From NCBI RefSeq assembly GCF_009617875.1, contig NZ_BLAV01000001.1, positions 1,240,001 through 1,304,000 on the forward strand: a stretch of DNA of 64,000 bases. Direction: 5' to 3'. A program made the position numbers and the translations under genes. The stretch comes from Prolixibacter sp. NT017 (lineage in GTDB: Bacteria; Bacteroidota; Bacteroidia; Bacteroidales; Prolixibacteraceae). The notes under the pieces are model-generated. The model was not told where the DNA came from. It worked only from the letters and a program-made list of their open reading frames with translations, and did no database searches. Positions 61,622 to 64,000 of the stretch are shown here, in pieces; the first letter of the stretch is position 1; each line of letters starts with the position of its first letter.

Positions 61622-61904
61622 GTTAAAAGTCTCCATCCGACCCGGGCCGCCTATCATCGGTTCCCGCCAATTCATTATTAATGCTACCTATCCGGTTATT
61701 GGGATATCCGGAGAACGTGTTTATCTCCAACGTTTCAATAATCGCGTCCTCTCAAAACTTTTGTCGATAGAAGGAAATCTGTTTTCCTTCTGTGAAAGAT
61801 ATACCAAACTATTTTAATCAACCTGTAGTTTGAAACGAATCGGATTCAGAAAGAATCCTGTTTACTGCTTTGCCCGCAGAAATTCGGAGTTTAAAGGGAA
61901 ATTT

Positions 61905-61954
61905 GATTTTTCAGGATTCACCCTTTAGGGAAGGGGTAAAAAGACTGAAAAATC
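61905..61954. repeat. Palindromic repeat R, copy 3
   Basis: Arms GATTTTTCAG / CTGAAAAATC around CCCTTTAGGG. More diverged than copies 1 and 2, 58 bp before the HU-like start codon. Confidence 0.65.
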
Positions 61955-62011
61955 TTTCCACGAGATCGTTTCACGCAACAGGCATCGATAAATAACCAAA
62001 CCAGTCTGATA

Positions 62012-62722
62012 ATGGAAAACGATGTATTGAACTACGCATTGTTCGAGAACCATCTGACAAGCGATCCGAACGATTACATGGCCGTTACCACGAACGCCAT
62101 CAGCCTCGACCAGGATGCATTGATCGATTTGATGCTGACACGGGGCTCTACCCTGACTGCCACCGATATTATGGCGGTACTGAAAATGGAACGGGAAGTG
62201 ATTTGTGAACAGGCCGCCCTGGGCAACAGTATCACGACCCCTGTATTTAACCTGAGCATGAGCATTAAGGGTGTATTTAACGGTCTGGACGATTCGTATG
62301 ACCCTTCGCGTCACAGTATTAAGTTTAACCTGAGCCCGGGAACGGAACTCCGCGAAGTGGTCGGCTCTGTGAAGACGCAAAAGGTTCGTGGCGAAAAGGT
62401 GGGTCCGGTTATCGACCAACTGGTGGATGCAGCTACGGGCAGTGTGAACGACCAGCTCACTTCGGGCGGATTGGCCACGTTGCGGGGCAGCTACCTCAAG
62501 TACGATGCAGCTGACCCTACGCAGGGCATCTTCTTTATTGCCGGAGATGGCACGGAGAGCCGTGTGGAGGTGATATCACTGAATAAACCCGGCGAGCTGC
62601 ACTTTCTGGCCCCGGCCCTGGCAGCAGGCGATTATCATGTGGAAGTACGGTCGATAATGAAAGGCCATAAGGAGCTGTCATCCGGCCGGCTGGATGCTGA
62701 TATCGCCGTGGTAGGAGGTTAA
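62012..62722 (+). CDS. HU/IHF-like DNA-binding-domain protein with DUF4469 C-terminus
   Basis: 236 aa, no signal peptide. Residues 1-~120 match the HU-like N-terminal domain of Bacteroidota 'DNA-binding domain-containing' proteins (LTSDPNDYMAVTTNAISLDQDALIDLMLTRGSTLTATDIMAVL..., TPVFNLSMSIKGVFNGLDDSYDPSRHSIKFNLSPGTELRE). Residues ~125-236 form a beta-rich DUF4469-type domain (PTQGIFFIAGDGTESRVEVISLNKPGELHFLAPALAAGDYHVEVRS). Its cellular role is not established. Located between a leader and array 2. A hairpin AGGAGGTT/AACCTCCT (62713-62731) spans its stop codon. Confidence 0.85.
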   Translation: MENDVLNYALFENHLTSDPNDYMAVTTNAISLDQDALIDLMLTRGSTLTATDIMAVLKMEREVICEQAALGNSITTPVFNLSMSIKGVFNGLDDSYDPSRHSIKFNLSPGTELREVVGSVKTQKVRGEKVGPVIDQLVDAATGSVNDQLTSGGLATLRGSYLKYDAADPTQGIFFIAGDGTESRVEVISLNKPGELHFLAPALAAGDYHVEVRSIMKGHKELSSGRLDADIAVVGG

Positions 62723-63079
62723 CAACCTCCTGCCGGCGTTACATCCCGTTATCCGGTATCCGGAACGGGAAGTTACAACTACCCGTGTCTGGTACTTATA
62801 ACTACCGGTCGAGGGATAAGGTAACTACCCGTGGCTGGTAGTTAGTACTACCGGAAGCAGGTACTGGTAACTACCTACGGATGGTAGTTAGTACTACCCG
62901 CCGCCGATCCTTATAAGGATCTTCGTCTGGTAGTTATAAGGGGTTGGAGGCGGGGAGTTGTATGAAGCCTCCGGTAGTACAAAAGCTTCTTATGATAATG
63001 TTTTTTGAAACGGCTCTTCCTTTTCCGGAAAGTCTGAATGACATTAATCTTATTATTTAATAAAACTGAACAGAAACTC
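62723..63079 (+). other. 357-bp intergenic region with array 2
   Basis: Between the HU-like gene and the second RHS gene. 62777-62960 is the 23-bp array; two possible further, weaker units precede it (62731, 62754). A GGAGGC/GCCTCC hairpin lies at ~62946-62971. The last ~100 bp is AT-rich and should hold the RHS start region. Confidence 0.6.
62777..62960 (+). repeat. Array 2: eight degenerate 23-bp units
   Basis: Unit starts at 62777, 62800, 62823, 62846, 62869, 62892, 62915 and 62938. Most begin [A/T]ACTACC and end GGTA.TTA[TG], so that unit junctions are palindromes such as GGTAGTTAGTACTACC and GATCCTTATAAGGATC. Homologous unit by unit to array 1 (48076-48259), with the same number of units. 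23 is not a multiple of 3, so the period is not a codon repeat. Confidence 0.8.
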
Positions 63080-64000
63080 ATGAAATTTAAATTAACTGTA
63101 TTGTTTTTAGTGGTATTGTTTAGTTGTCGTTTTGGTTACGCTCAAAGCCTGTTGACCAATCCGGTAATCATACCACCCTCACCTTCTGTTGCTTCTTTTC
63201 AGCAACTTGATTTCAGCCAGGTTAATCTGTACAACGGCTTACCATCGGTTGATATCCCCGTTTATGAAATCAATCAGGGTGATTTTAAATTCCCGATCAA
63301 TCTTTCGTACCATTACAGTGGTTTTAAAGTTGAAGAAGTTGCCGGCTGGCTTGGACTGGGATGGAGTATCAATGCCGGAGGTATGATTTCTCATATTGTT
63401 CGGGGGAAGCCAGATGATGACCCTGATTATGGCTATAATTGGGTCCGGGACTATCTGGGAATACCCGATCCTATAGGAAATCCGTCAGCATACAGCAGTT
63501 TTACTTCGGGCATATCAAGTGATAAGAACACATTAAGAATGTTTGCCGACGGATTATATGACGGCCTTCCGGATGACTATATTATTAGTGCCAATAACCT
63601 TACAGGCTCAATAATTGACCTTGATAATGGGAATTATGTGTCTAATCCCTACAGACATTACCTTATCTATAAGTCGTCAAACCGATGGGATATAACGGAT
63701 GAAGCAGGGAATAAATATATCTTCGGGCATATCACCGGAGACTCTGATGTGAATTATGGTATGGAAAGGACTTCCTATGAATATTCTAATAGTACCAGTA
63801 ATATCGCGGAGTCCGAGACTTACACCTCCGGTTGGTTTCTCCGCGAGATAATTACCAATACCGGTGATGTTATACAATTCAATTATACCTCGGAAACGAT
63901 TGCCAAATTACCTGGAATATCAGAAACCCGTTTCAAACTGTTAGATTTTGCCGGTAGTTGTCCGGAGATGTTTTATTCGGTATCGGAAACAACTTTTATG
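63080..64000 (+). CDS. Second RHS-associated shell protein (3' end outside window)
   Basis: 307 residues to the right edge, uninterrupted. Signal peptide MKFKLTVLFLVVLFSCRFGY, cleaved after YAQ. The N-terminal motif VNLYNGLPSVDIPVYEINQG, INLSYHYSGFKVEEVAGWLGLGWSINAGGMIS is clearly homologous to the 973-aa protein at 40400 (PIYTIKQG..., KVDEVASMVGLGWSLNFGG). So this is a second RHS-system first component, and a YD/RHS toxin gene is expected just beyond the window. Confidence 0.85.
   Translation, partial: MKFKLTVLFLVVLFSCRFGYAQSLLTNPVIIPPSPSVASFQQLDFSQVNLYNGLPSVDIPVYEINQGDFKFPINLSYHYSGFKVEEVAGWLGLGWSINAGGMISHIVRGKPDDDPDYGYNWVRDYLGIPDPIGNPSAYSSFTSGISSDKNTLRMFADGLYDGLPDDYIISANNLTGSIIDLDNGNYVSNPYRHYLIYKSSNRWDITDEAGNKYIFGHITGDSDVNYGMERTSYEYSNSTSNIAESETYTSGWFLREIITNTGDVIQFNYTSETIAKLPGISETRFKLLDFAGSCPEMFYSVSETTFM

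Larger units (their letters stand above)
60979..62011 (+). other. 1033-bp leader region before HU-like gene
   Basis: No credible gene. It contains repeat R copy 2, then the second homologue of the RHS leader (61219-61621), then ~280 bp of unassigned DNA, then repeat R copy 3. The bipartite motif is 793 bp from the next start codon, exactly as at the RHS locus (39607 to 40400). Confidence 0.6.

Noticed and set aside
62777..62960. CRISPR array
   Set aside because: Units are 23 bp and degenerate with no long exact repeat, no unique spacers and no cas genes.

Overview
The window looks like a chromosome segment of a Bacteroidota bacterium, probably a Marinilabiliales-type marine or sediment member (the rank below phylum is inference). 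Signs are Bacteroidota-type promoters (TTG-N19-TAnnTTTG-like), a free-standing TonB-plug protein, many lipoproteins and secreted glycan enzymes, a DUF4469 HU-like protein, and large paired RHS/YD proteins of the kind common in this phylum. No rRNA, tRNA, transposase or CRISPR array was recognised.

Region 1 (1-19.4 kb) is ordinary metabolic and regulatory chromosome: a CBS-domain histidine kinase (cut by the left edge), a patatin phospholipase, a secreted sulfatase, a small three-gene operon with a frameshifted TonB-plug protein, a GltB-like FMN/Fe-S oxidoreductase beside a TPP-dependent pyruvate oxidase, a hydrolase, a PAS histidine kinase, small envelope proteins, a cyclase-family hydrolase, a metzincin-like lipoprotein, an exported Gfo/Idh/MocA protein and a GH2 beta-mannosidase/glucosaminidase.

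Region 2 (19.4-33 kb, all minus) is a Wzx/Wzy-type exopolysaccharide operon, transcribed wza-wzc-wzx-GT2-wzy-GT4-sugar transferase-FemAB-like-unknown-DegT-FlaA1/WbpM. An 811-bp AT-rich region separates it from a DUF763 gene. Region 3 (33.7-39.4 kb) holds DUF763, a GH31 alpha-glucosidase, a small secreted protein and prephenate dehydratase.

Region 4 (39.4-64 kb, all plus) is the unusual part. It has a two-protein RHS system (973 and 1236 aa) whose second member ends in a probable nuclease toxin overlapping a SUFU-family immunity gene. Then comes an almost complete type II secretion / type IV pilus-like operon (GspG pseudopilin, A24 peptidase, GspE, GspD, GspL, GspM, FN3 lipoprotein, GspC, MORN lipoprotein, GspK-like, GspI-like, GspJ-like, GspF). 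It is followed by an HU-like/DUF4469 protein and the start of a second RHS protein that runs off the right edge. The non-coding DNA ties this region together: two homologous ~400-bp leaders with twin hairpins and a Met-Lys-Lys mini-ORF, four copies of a bipartite motif (GGTAACCA-N14-GTATTAAT-like), two homologous arrays of eight 23-bp units, a 158-bp direct repeat at the pilin promoter, and several families of palindromic or direct repeats inside the secretion operon. One set of repeats has separated the gspJ-like gene from its probable ancestral start codon. My working hypothesis is that the envelope-spanning machine and the RHS proteins form one co-regulated effector-delivery system.
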